Below are positions 16,780-24,532 of a stretch of DNA of 64,000 nt, one piece after another (position 1 is the stretch's first letter; every line of letters begins with the position of its first letter). Below the pieces are notes generated by a model. That model ran no database searches and was not told the DNA's origin. It saw nothing but the letters and a program-made list of their open reading frames with translations. Location: positions 56,587-120,586 of the forward strand of contig PHBZ01000012.1 of NCBI GenBank assembly GCA_002840755.1, in the 5' to 3' direction. Origin of the DNA: Chloroflexi bacterium HGW-Chloroflexi-10. Lineage in GTDB: Bacteria > Chloroflexota > Anaerolineae > Anaerolineales > Anaerolineaceae. A program made the translations under genes and the position numbers.

Positions 16780-18048
16780 ATGAACTCAAGAGAAAGGGTA
16801 ATTCTTGCCCTTAATCATCAAGAAGGAGATCGGGTTCCGTTGGATTTGGGTGGCTGTGGTCAGACAGGGATGCACGTTTCGACGGTGTATGCTCTACGTC
16901 AGGCATTCAAACTGGACCCTCCGGGAACACCCGTTAAAGTGGTTGAGTTGTTTCAGATGTTAGGTGAAATTAAACCTGATCTGCGTGATATATTGAAAGT
17001 GGATTTTGTGGGTATGGGAAGTAACCTGAATTTTTTTGGTTTCAGGAATGAGGGTTGGAAGCCCTGGACTACGTTTGAGGGCACCCCGGTGCTTGTACCG
17101 GAGCTATTCAATACAGAACCAGATCAAAATGGGGACATTTTGATGTATCCCCAGGGCGATAGATCGGTCCCGCCCAGTGCAAAGATGCCAAAAGGTGGTT
17201 TTTATTTTGACGATATCATCCGGCAGGAACCATTTGAGGATTCGCAATTAAATGTTGAAGACAACCTGGAAGAATTTGGCTTGATCACAGATGAAGAATT
17301 GATACATCTTAAGAGAGAAGCCGAAGAGCTCTATACCCAAACGGATAAAGCGATTGTTATGTCGTTAAATGGTATGGCTTTTGGCGATATTGCCCTGGTT
17401 CCTGGGCCAATGCTGAAACACCCTAAGGGCATTCGGGATATTACAGAATGGTATATGAGCACGGTTACCCGCCAGGATTATGTGCGTGAGGTTTTTGAAC
17501 GTCAGTGTGCAATTGCATTAAAGAATCTGGCTCGAGTTTATGAAGTTGTCGGAAATAAAATTACCGTGGCTTGGTTGAGCGGTACCGATTTTGGTGCGCA
17601 GAATAATTGTTTTATTTCACCGAAAACGTTCAGGTCGCTTTACAAACCATATTACAAACAGTTGAATGATTGGATCCATCAGCATACCACATGGAAAACT
17701 TTTATTCATTCCTGTGGTTCCATTCTTCCTATCATTCCGGATATTATCGATGCTGGTTTTGATATCCTCAATCCAGTGCAGGTATCCGCAACGAATATGG
17801 ATCCGGAAGTATTAAAAACCCGCTTCGGGGATCAGGTTACATTCTGGGGTGGGGGCGTTGATACCCAGCACGTTTTGCCCTTTGGTACACCCCAGGAAGT
17901 GCGTGCCCAGGTCCGCAAGCATTTGCAAATATTCAAAAAAGGCGGCGGATATGTTTTCAATCCGATACATAATGTACAGGCAAATATTCCGATTGAGAAC
18001 TTGTTGGCCATGTATGAAACCGTCCATGAAAATGACCGTTTCGACTAA
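16780..18048 (+). CDS. Uroporphyrinogen decarboxylase-family protein (MtaA/MtbA-like), paralogue 1
   Basis: TIM-barrel protein of 422 aa, longer than HemE (about 340-350). It belongs to the UroD superfamily branch that includes corrinoid methyltransferases. It starts NSRERVILALNHQEGDRVPLD and has the late FIHSCGS motif (His310, Cys312), the His-x-Cys zinc-ligand pair of MtaA/MtbA, though the usual second Cys near the C-terminus is replaced by the NPIHNVQ segment. HemE substrate residues are not evident and no heme genes are near. A methyl transfer role is possible, but no corrinoid protein gene is in the window. RBS AGGAGG is ideal. Expressed with the receiver protein under element B. Confidence 0.88.
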   Translation: MNSRERVILALNHQEGDRVPLDLGGCGQTGMHVSTVYALRQAFKLDPPGTPVKVVELFQMLGEIKPDLRDILKVDFVGMGSNLNFFGFRNEGWKPWTTFEGTPVLVPELFNTEPDQNGDILMYPQGDRSVPPSAKMPKGGFYFDDIIRQEPFEDSQLNVEDNLEEFGLITDEELIHLKREAEELYTQTDKAIVMSLNGMAFGDIALVPGPMLKHPKGIRDITEWYMSTVTRQDYVREVFERQCAIALKNLARVYEVVGNKITVAWLSGTDFGAQNNCFISPKTFRSLYKPYYKQLNDWIHQHTTWKTFIHSCGSILPIIPDIIDAGFDILNPVQVSATNMDPEVLKTRFGDQVTFWGGGVDTQHVLPFGTPQEVRAQVRKHLQIFKKGGGYVFNPIHNVQANIPIENLLAMYETVHENDRFD

Positions 18049-18108
18049 AGTGAATCATTATTCTAAAGTAGAGCGATAATTTTTTTTGAAAATAATTTTG
18101 GTAACAAA

Positions 18109-18182
18109 TTGTCCAATTATCCAAAAACAAACTCCAATTCTGCAAGATTTCTGCGGCGGTTTATGACAAACTAGTTGTAATG
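18109..18182 (+). promoter_or_regulatory. Shared 74-bp regulatory element, copy C
   Basis: Third copy: direct repeat TCCAATTATCCAA / TCCAATTCTGCAA (21-bp period), variable 14 bp, then TATGACAAACTAGTTGTAATG. This is the clearest copy of the repeats; its -10-like hexamer is less obvious than in copies A and B. It lies 148 bp upstream of the sugar-binding protein, leaving a structured 5' leader. Confidence 0.75.
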
Positions 18183-18272
18183 GGAAGTTGCCATTGTCCC
18201 AACTTACCATAATCATACAGTCTGCGTTTTTTAAAATACCCGTCGCAAGCGCAGCGTATGGTGTCCCTTCAA

Positions 18273-18290
18273 CCTGTCAATTCTGACAGG
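18273..18290 (+). promoter_or_regulatory. Leader hairpin before the sugar-binding protein gene
   Basis: Perfect 7-bp stem CCTGTCA/TGACAGG with an ATTC loop, in the transcribed leader between element C and the start codon at 18331. No T-run follows. Role unknown; mRNA stabilisation is plausible. Confidence 0.35.
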
Positions 18291-18330
18291 AAATCAGTCC
18301 CAACTTTTAATCCTTGAGGAGAAAGAACCA

Positions 18331-19365
18331 ATGAAACGTCCACTGTATTTTTTGATCTCTGCGTTGTTGCTGGTAGCCTTTGTATTGGCTGCCTGCGCTC
18401 CGGCTGCTGTGCCGACTACCGAAGCACCAGTCGATACGACGGAGAAGCCGCTGTATGTTGTCATCAACAAGAGTGCTGATCAGCAATATTTCATCGATCT
18501 GCAGAACTCATTTGTTGATACATCCGCTACCCTCGGCGCGGATGCGAAGAAATTTGATGCTAAACTCGACCCGAACCTGGGTGTGAGTCTGGTGAACGAC
18601 GCCATTTCTGCCGGTGCCAAAGGTATTGCCATTACCGTTCCCGATCAGACGATTGGACCAGCCATTGCCAAAGCTGCCAAAGATGCGGGTGTGGTTTTGA
18701 TTGCCACCGATGACGGCATCGTCGACGAAAATGGTCAGCCAGTTCCTTTCGTTGGTTTCGATGGAAAAGACATGGGCAAGAAAGTCGGTGAAGCGGCTGC
18801 TAAATTGTTAACCGATAGTGGCTGGCTCTCTGACTCAGCCTTAAAAGTTGGCGTTTTGTCCGTGGAAGTTCAGACTCTTTCGGTTTGTAATGACCGCACC
18901 GACAATGAAAAAGCAGCCGTTGTGGCCGCTGGTGTTCCGGAAGCCCAAATCTTCCCGGTTCCTTATACTGGTGAAGCATTATCCGCTCAGGATGCAGCTG
19001 GCCCGATCATCACTGCCAATCCCGACATCACCAACTGGGTCGTCTTTGGCTGTAACGACGAAGGTGTTTTAGGTTCATTGAATGCTTTAGCCACTGCTGG
19101 TGTACAGACTGATAACATTATTGGTGTTGGTCTGGGTGCTTACGAAGCCTGCAAACCATGGGCAGCCGGACAGCCGAGCGGTTTCAAAGCTGGTCTGTTC
19201 ATTTCTGGTATTGATGTTGGTAATACTGCCGCAACAGTGCTCTACGATGCAGTTGTTAACGGTATAATGCCAGAAGCCAATTCATACGCTCCGACCTCCA
19301 TTGTAGACTCAACCAATTACATGACTGTGATGGATCCGATTTCTCTGGCGAACTGCTCCAAATAA
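18331..19365 (+). CDS. Sugar ABC transporter substrate-binding lipoprotein (AraF/RbsB-like)
   Basis: Extracellular pentose/hexose-binding lipoprotein of 344 aa. The signal peptide ends in lipobox LAAC (Cys about 21). The mature protein has the two-lobed Peripla_BP_4 fold: KGIAITVPDQTIGPAIAKAA (about 96-115) and FGCNDEGVLGSLNALATAG (about 238-256) resemble L-arabinose-binding AraF, followed by an IIGVGLGAYEA segment. RBS GAGGAG is ideal. It heads an operon with its ATPase, permease, two UroD-like proteins, DUF5107-TPR and a mutarotase-like protein. The true ligand is uncertain. Confidence 0.93.
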   Translation: MKRPLYFLISALLLVAFVLAACAPAAVPTTEAPVDTTEKPLYVVINKSADQQYFIDLQNSFVDTSATLGADAKKFDAKLDPNLGVSLVNDAISAGAKGIAITVPDQTIGPAIAKAAKDAGVVLIATDDGIVDENGQPVPFVGFDGKDMGKKVGEAAAKLLTDSGWLSDSALKVGVLSVEVQTLSVCNDRTDNEKAAVVAAGVPEAQIFPVPYTGEALSAQDAAGPIITANPDITNWVVFGCNDEGVLGSLNALATAGVQTDNIIGVGLGAYEACKPWAAGQPSGFKAGLFISGIDVGNTAATVLYDAVVNGIMPEANSYAPTSIVDSTNYMTVMDPISLANCSK

Positions 19366-19378
19366 TCTCTTATTCATT

Positions 19379-19431
19379 CGGGAGGTCGGGCCAGATGGCC
19401 TGGCCTCCCGCAACCTTGCCTGCTTTTTTTT
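19379..19431 (+). terminator. Attenuator/partial terminator between binding protein and ATPase genes
   Basis: Hairpin CGGGAGG (19379-19385) with CCTCCCG (19404-19410), an inner GGCCA/TGGCC pairing, and an eight-T run at 19424-19431 after a 13-nt gap. The placement after the binding-protein stop is the usual way to lower expression of the downstream ATPase and permease genes. Confidence 0.6.
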
Positions 19432-19453
19432 CTTGCAGGAGAAAGCGCCCCAC

Positions 19454-21064
19454 ATGACTACGAGCGCTGCTGCGCCTCCCAATCCAAATGATCCCGTGTC
19501 CATACCTGAAGAACCATCCGTTCAGCCTGGAACCCTCGAGATTCGTAATATCAGCAAAGCATTTCCCAATGTTCAGGCTCTTACGGATGTCTCGCTCGAT
19601 ATCCGTCCGGGTGAAATTCTCGCCTTTATGGGTGAAAACGGGGCTGGAAAGTCAACACTGCTCAAAATAATCAATGGTGACTACCAACCAGACGCCGGAA
19701 CACTTTCAATCGATGGTCAACGGCTTTCATTTCCGAATCCACACGTTGCCCACAAAGCCGGTATACGTGTTATCTACCAGGAACCGGAAATTGTTCCAGG
19801 TGTAGACGTGCCTGAGAACATCTGGATCGGTGAACTGCCGAAACGGTTTGGCATTATTGATCGACACCGCCTAAATGAACAGGTTCAAAGCAGCCTTGAG
19901 GAATATGGATTTGCTGGAGTTTTGCCCATAGATTTACTTGGGGATCAGCTTTCTGCCGCTCAACGGCAGCTTGTGGAAATCATGCGTGCCTTAAAGTCCG
20001 GGGTTCGGGTTTTAGCATTGGATGAACCGACCTCATCACTGTCAGATGAAGAAGTCGATCGTTTGTTTACACTGGTCCGCCGTCTTCGGGATGAGGGTGT
20101 AGCCATTATTTATGTGTCACATCGGATCAAGGAAATTCTGCGTCTATGTGACCGAGTGGCTATTTTGCGTGATGGACGTCTGATTACTGTTAGGCAGGCA
20201 GCCGAACTCAATGACGCCGAGATTGTCCGGCTCATGGTTGGACGCGAACTTTCTGCGATTTTTCAACGGCATCCGGCTGGTACCGAACGTGAAGTGATGC
20301 GGGCCGAAGGTCTTTTTAGTAACTGGCATCACGATGTGAGCTTTCACATCAATGCAGGCGAGGTTGTAGGATTTGCGGGACTTGTAGGGGCAGGCCGCAC
20401 AGAATTAGCAAAAGTTGTCTTTGGTGAAATGCCAAAGAAAAGTGGAAAATTATTTGTCAATGGTCGCGAAGTGAACATCCGTCGTCCTGTAGATGCCATT
20501 GCAAAAGGTATCGGGTTTGCACCGGAAGATCGTAAGCGCGAAGGCTTGGTGCTCGTTCGCAGTGTGCTCGAGAATGCCTCAATAGCAATTTTGAGAAGGC
20601 TTAGTCGTTTCCACTTCGTACGCAGCAATCTGGAAAGATCAATCGTCTCCGGCTTTGTGGAAAAACTCAATGTGCGCACACCATCACTTGAACAGGATGT
20701 CGGCAAGTTATCGGGCGGTAACCAGCAAAAGGTTGTCTTGGCAAGGTGGCTAGCCGCAAAACCAGCGGTCTTGATCCTTGATGAACCAACCCGCGGCATT
20801 GATGTTGGCGCAAAAGCGGAGATTTATAACCTCATAGATGAACTTGCCAATGAGGGTTTGGGAATCATGTTTATCAGTTCCGAGCTATCCGAGATTCTCG
20901 GACTCTCGGATCGTATTTATGTTATGCAGAACGGCCGAATAACCGGAGAACTCTCCGGAGCAAACGCTACCGAGGAAGCTGTTCTCGGACTCGCGATGGT
21001 CGATAACTTATCGGCGGTCCAGGATGGGACCGTAGCAACTTCTCAGGAGATTACCCCCGTATGA
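19454..21064 (+). CDS. Sugar ABC transporter ATP-binding protein (AraG/RbsA-like)
   Basis: Cytoplasmic tandem ATPase of 536 aa. The first domain has Walker A GENGAGKST (about 59) and Walker B region LALDEPTSSLSD. The second has LSGGNQQKVVLARWL (about 425) and VLILDEPTRGIDVGAKAEIY. As usual for RbsA-type proteins the second Walker A is degenerate. The ATG at 19454 is chosen because AGGAG lies 12 nt upstream; an in-frame TTG at 19433 would place that site inside the gene. It overlaps the permease by 4 nt. Confidence 0.94.
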   Translation: MTTSAAAPPNPNDPVSIPEEPSVQPGTLEIRNISKAFPNVQALTDVSLDIRPGEILAFMGENGAGKSTLLKIINGDYQPDAGTLSIDGQRLSFPNPHVAHKAGIRVIYQEPEIVPGVDVPENIWIGELPKRFGIIDRHRLNEQVQSSLEEYGFAGVLPIDLLGDQLSAAQRQLVEIMRALKSGVRVLALDEPTSSLSDEEVDRLFTLVRRLRDEGVAIIYVSHRIKEILRLCDRVAILRDGRLITVRQAAELNDAEIVRLMVGRELSAIFQRHPAGTEREVMRAEGLFSNWHHDVSFHINAGEVVGFAGLVGAGRTELAKVVFGEMPKKSGKLFVNGREVNIRRPVDAIAKGIGFAPEDRKREGLVLVRSVLENASIAILRRLSRFHFVRSNLERSIVSGFVEKLNVRTPSLEQDVGKLSGGNQQKVVLARWLAAKPAVLILDEPTRGIDVGAKAEIYNLIDELANEGLGIMFISSELSEILGLSDRIYVMQNGRITGELSGANATEEAVLGLAMVDNLSAVQDGTVATSQEITPV

Positions 21065-22194
21065 ACAATGAACAAGTAACTCAACCAAAAACTCAGGCGA
21101 AACGTGATAGCAAGCGGCGCGGCTTACTGGCCTTCGTTGGCGCTGATAATCTTTCGCTCATTTTCGCCCTGGTCGCTCTTGTATTTCTGATCACTATGGT
21201 GAGCGGATGGTTCGGTTTTAGCGGAGGCGACAAGTTCTTCTCCTGGCAGAATCTTATGAACAGTCTTGCTCAGGCAATCGTTATTGTAGGACTCCTGGCT
21301 ATCGGTGAGACTGTGGTTATTATCGCAGGTGGTCTGGATATCTCTGTTGGCTCAATTGCATCCATTGGATCGGTTGTAGCAGCTTCGGTACTGGTAGGTA
21401 CAGGCACTGTCGGTGCCTTACACATTCTTCCCGTCGGCAATACTTTTGTAGCCGTAGCGGCAGGAATTGCTGCCGGTATGATTGCCGGAGGAATCAACGG
21501 TTTGATCGTTACTACCCTGCGTGTGAACCCTACCATTGCTACGCTGGGTACCCTGGCTGCATTCGCTGGTTTTGCTTTCCTACTGGCGCCTGAAGGTAAA
21601 CCAATTGGTGTGCTTACCCAACCAGATTTTACCTGGCTTGCTCAAGGTCGCTTTCTAACAGAGGCTGCGATCCCCAAGATGGGTGGAGCTAATTGGACCG
21701 GTATCCCTGTCCTGACAGTTATATTGCTAATTGTAGTGGTATTGGTTCATATTATCATGCGCTATACCGACTTTGGCCGGGCTATATATGCCATCGGCGG
21801 TAATGCTACCGCTGCCCGCCTGGCGGGTATCAACATATCACAGGTGCGCGTTCTGATGTACATGATTTCAGGCGGTATTGCCGGGTTAGCCGGGGTTTTG
21901 CTTACTGCGCGAACAACTTCGGGAAATCCGATCAATGGTACCGGACTTGAATTGCAGGCAATTACGGCAGTTTTCCTTGGCGGTGCCGCAACGGCCGGTG
22001 GTAAGGGTACTATAATGGGTACCTTTTTGGCAGTTATCTTGGTTGGTATCCTCAACAACGGTATGAATTTACTCGGTTTCAACACATTCATTCAGCGTGT
22101 TGCCCTTGGCCTATTACTTATTGCTGCTGTGGCTATTTCCCAGTGGCGCCAGGCGCGTGCTGAAAGCGCACGCACTCGGATTGAGAGCAAATAG
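21061..22194 (+). CDS. Sugar ABC transporter permease (RbsC/AraH-like)
   Basis: Inner-membrane permease of 377 aa with about 8-10 hydrophobic segments. Family motifs: GETVVIIAGGLDISVGSIASIGS (about 82-104), INGLIVTTLRVNPTIATLGTLA (about 149-170), and AIYAIGGNATAARLAGIN followed by GGIAGLAGVLLTAR near residues 240-285. It starts within the ATPase stop codon (ATGA). Together with the two preceding genes it forms a complete CUT2-type importer. Confidence 0.94.
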   Translation: MNNEQVTQPKTQAKRDSKRRGLLAFVGADNLSLIFALVALVFLITMVSGWFGFSGGDKFFSWQNLMNSLAQAIVIVGLLAIGETVVIIAGGLDISVGSIASIGSVVAASVLVGTGTVGALHILPVGNTFVAVAAGIAAGMIAGGINGLIVTTLRVNPTIATLGTLAAFAGFAFLLAPEGKPIGVLTQPDFTWLAQGRFLTEAAIPKMGGANWTGIPVLTVILLIVVVLVHIIMRYTDFGRAIYAIGGNATAARLAGINISQVRVLMYMISGGIAGLAGVLLTARTTSGNPINGTGLELQAITAVFLGGAATAGGKGTIMGTFLAVILVGILNNGMNLLGFNTFIQRVALGLLLIAAVAISQWRQARAESARTRIESK

Positions 22195-22268
22195 AAGTCC
22201 CGAACTTGTTATTCTAAGTTTTGCGGAAATTATGCATGTCCGAATTATTTTAAGTGGAGAAAAATTTA

Positions 22269-23453
22269 ATGAATAATCTTGAACGGTTTAAAAAAGCCCT
22301 TAACTGGGAACCAATTGACCGGATACTGACTTATGATTATTTGGACAATAAACAAATCCTTATCGATCATGGTGGTTACGATGAGAACCGCACATATAAC
22401 TTTGAAGAATTGGTTGAAGTTAATGCTGGAACATGGAAAAAAATTGGCGTAGATGTTACCCGCTCTGTTTATGATCCTATAAATCACTGGATGGGCGGAA
22501 AAATTAATAACTGGATCCGGTTCTTTCGGGTCAATCCGGATGAATGGAGTGTTAGCCAGGCTGGTGAGACTGCCTGGATTTCGAAACGGCCCTTCCGTAC
22601 ACTGGCGGAACTTGAAAAGCACATGCCACAGTTGCCGGTATACGAAGAAGTTCGAGAATGGTACCAACCCTTTATTCGCCAGGTCCAACAAATCCATAGC
22701 CAGAATGATGTCGTGTTCATTGGTGCTGTGGAAGGCCCGATTACGGATGCCTATACCTATATGGATATGGAGTTATTCGCCCAGGCAATCTACGACGCCC
22801 CGGAATTAGTGGCGCATGTTATGGATTGTACCGGAATGTTTTCTGCCCATATAGCCAGAGCATTTGCAGAAGTATCCGATGTACCGCTGCTGTTTATGGG
22901 CGAAGATATTTCCGGAAGTACCGGGCCGATTTTTAATCCTAAGTTTGTGCGTAAAGAGGGTTTACCGCGCTGGAAATGGATTACTGCGCCTATCAAAGAA
23001 AAGGGAATGAAATTTTTGTACCACACCGATGGAAGATACGGAAAGTTCCTGCCTTTGATCTTTGATGAATTGGAAGCAGACGGTCTTAACCCGATTGAAC
23101 GTAATAATTGCAACGATATCTTTGAGATCAGGAAAGAATACCCGCACAAAATGCTCTTTGGAAATGTGTGTTGCATCCATACCTTGCCGTATGGGACGCT
23201 TGGTGACGTAGAAGATGAGACCCTGGAACTTATCGAAAAAATTGGGCCGCAGGGCGGTATTTTTATCGGGTCGTCGAGTGAAGTGCATGAAGCGATACCG
23301 GTTGAAAATGCGGTAACCATGTACCGAACTGTCCATGAATACGGGAACTACCCCATCGACATTGACCGCATCAGAGCCAGGAGAACCGATCTAAGGAAAA
23401 AGAATGCATTAAAGTTGCGTGCTGACCAGGAGAATGCGGAGAAGTTTTTATGA
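22269..23453 (+). CDS. Uroporphyrinogen decarboxylase-family protein, paralogue 2
   Basis: UroD-superfamily TIM barrel of 394 aa. It starts NNLERFKKALNWEPIDR. In the His-x-Cys zinc motif position it reads LYHTDGR (His252, Asp254), so the zinc-binding Cys of MtaA/MtbA is Asp here. NVCCIHTLPYG near residue 305 and the EAIPVEN end are typical of the branch. The ATG at 22269 is preceded by GGAGA at 22256-22260; the GTG at 22254 would include that site. It overlaps the next UroD-like gene by 4 nt, suggesting joint, perhaps hetero-oligomeric, function. The reaction is unknown. Confidence 0.85.
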   Translation: MNNLERFKKALNWEPIDRILTYDYLDNKQILIDHGGYDENRTYNFEELVEVNAGTWKKIGVDVTRSVYDPINHWMGGKINNWIRFFRVNPDEWSVSQAGETAWISKRPFRTLAELEKHMPQLPVYEEVREWYQPFIRQVQQIHSQNDVVFIGAVEGPITDAYTYMDMELFAQAIYDAPELVAHVMDCTGMFSAHIARAFAEVSDVPLLFMGEDISGSTGPIFNPKFVRKEGLPRWKWITAPIKEKGMKFLYHTDGRYGKFLPLIFDELEADGLNPIERNNCNDIFEIRKEYPHKMLFGNVCCIHTLPYGTLGDVEDETLELIEKIGPQGGIFIGSSSEVHEAIPVENAVTMYRTVHEYGNYPIDIDRIRARRTDLRKKNALKLRADQENAEKFL

Positions 23454-24532
23454 AACCCCGTGAGCGTGTAATAATGGCGCTTAATCATGAAGAACCGGAC
23501 CGCTGCCCGATGCAGGTATCGTTTACGCCTGAATTTGCCAGCCGCTTACAAAAGGAAATGCAACCCGGTGAGGTGAGCGATAAAATCCACAACCCGCATG
23601 GCGGTGGGAATACCTACGAGCTGGAGCGCGCCCTGGGTGTTGATGTCCTACTCACATCCGTTGGATGGGCAAATTCATACTATCAAGAGGCCCAGGAATA
23701 TGTGGATGAGTGGGGTATTGGCTGGAAATCAACCCAATACGATACCCCTTATGGATCTGGGCGCTATACCGAAATCTGTGGTCATCCGTTGGCGGATGAT
23801 GATGCTGTTCGAAGTTACCAGGCGCCAGACCCTACGCGGCCTGAGTTGTATGATGAATCGGCCTGGGTTCTGCGTAAATTTAAAGAAGATTACTGGATTG
23901 TGGGTGTGACGGTTACAACCATATTCGAAACTGCCTGGGCTCTGCGTGGATACGAACGTTTGTTATCAGACTTTGCCCTCAAACCTGAATTGGCTGAGCA
24001 GATATTAGATATTCCCTATCATTATCATCTGACCGCGGCCAAAAAGCTGACCGAGATGGGCGTGGATATGATCTGGGTTGGGGATGATGTAGGCGCGCAG
24101 AACAATATGATCATTTCTCCTAAAATGTGGCGGCGTTTCCTCAAACCGCGTATGGCTAATTTTATTGCAGAATTAAAAGCGATCAACCCACGGGTTAAAG
24201 TTGCCTACCATTCGGATGGAGTCATTTACCCCATCATTCCCGATTTGATTGAGATAGGCTTGGATGTGCTTAATCCCATTCAGCCTGCCTCCATGGACCC
24301 GGTTAAACTCAAACAGGAATACGGCGACAAGCTGTGTTTCTGGGGCTCGATTGATGAACAGCATACCTTGCCGTTTGGTTCAGTGGAGGATGTGCAAGCC
24401 GAAGTTATCATGCGAATGAATACACTTGGCAAGAACGGTGGCCTGATTCTTGGCCCAACACATCATGTTCAACTGGATACTCCCATGGAAAACTTCTGGG
24501 CGATGGTAAATACGATATGCCCGACGAAGTAA
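23450..24532 (+). CDS. Uroporphyrinogen decarboxylase-family protein, paralogue 3
   Basis: UroD-superfamily protein of 360 aa. The N-terminus KPRERVIMALNHEEPDRCPM is the family start. WVGDDVGAQNNMIISPKMWR (about 206-225) matches paralogue 1 closely, whereas the metal motif is AYHSDGV (His254, Asp256) as in paralogue 2. GPTHHVQLDTPMEN marks the C-terminus. It overlaps both neighbours (4 nt with paralogue 2, 16 nt with DUF5107), so the three form one translationally coupled block inside the sugar-transport operon. Probably a catabolic enzyme for the imported compound (inference). Confidence 0.86.
   Translation: MKPRERVIMALNHEEPDRCPMQVSFTPEFASRLQKEMQPGEVSDKIHNPHGGGNTYELERALGVDVLLTSVGWANSYYQEAQEYVDEWGIGWKSTQYDTPYGSGRYTEICGHPLADDDAVRSYQAPDPTRPELYDESAWVLRKFKEDYWIVGVTVTTIFETAWALRGYERLLSDFALKPELAEQILDIPYHYHLTAAKKLTEMGVDMIWVGDDVGAQNNMIISPKMWRRFLKPRMANFIAELKAINPRVKVAYHSDGVIYPIIPDLIEIGLDVLNPIQPASMDPVKLKQEYGDKLCFWGSIDEQHTLPFGSVEDVQAEVIMRMNTLGKNGGLILGPTHHVQLDTPMENFWAMVNTICPTK

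Noticed and set aside
16780..24532. UroD-like proteins as heme-pathway HemE
   Set aside because: Lengths (422, 394, 360), the methyltransferase-like metal motif and the sugar-transport operon context do not fit; no heme genes are nearby.
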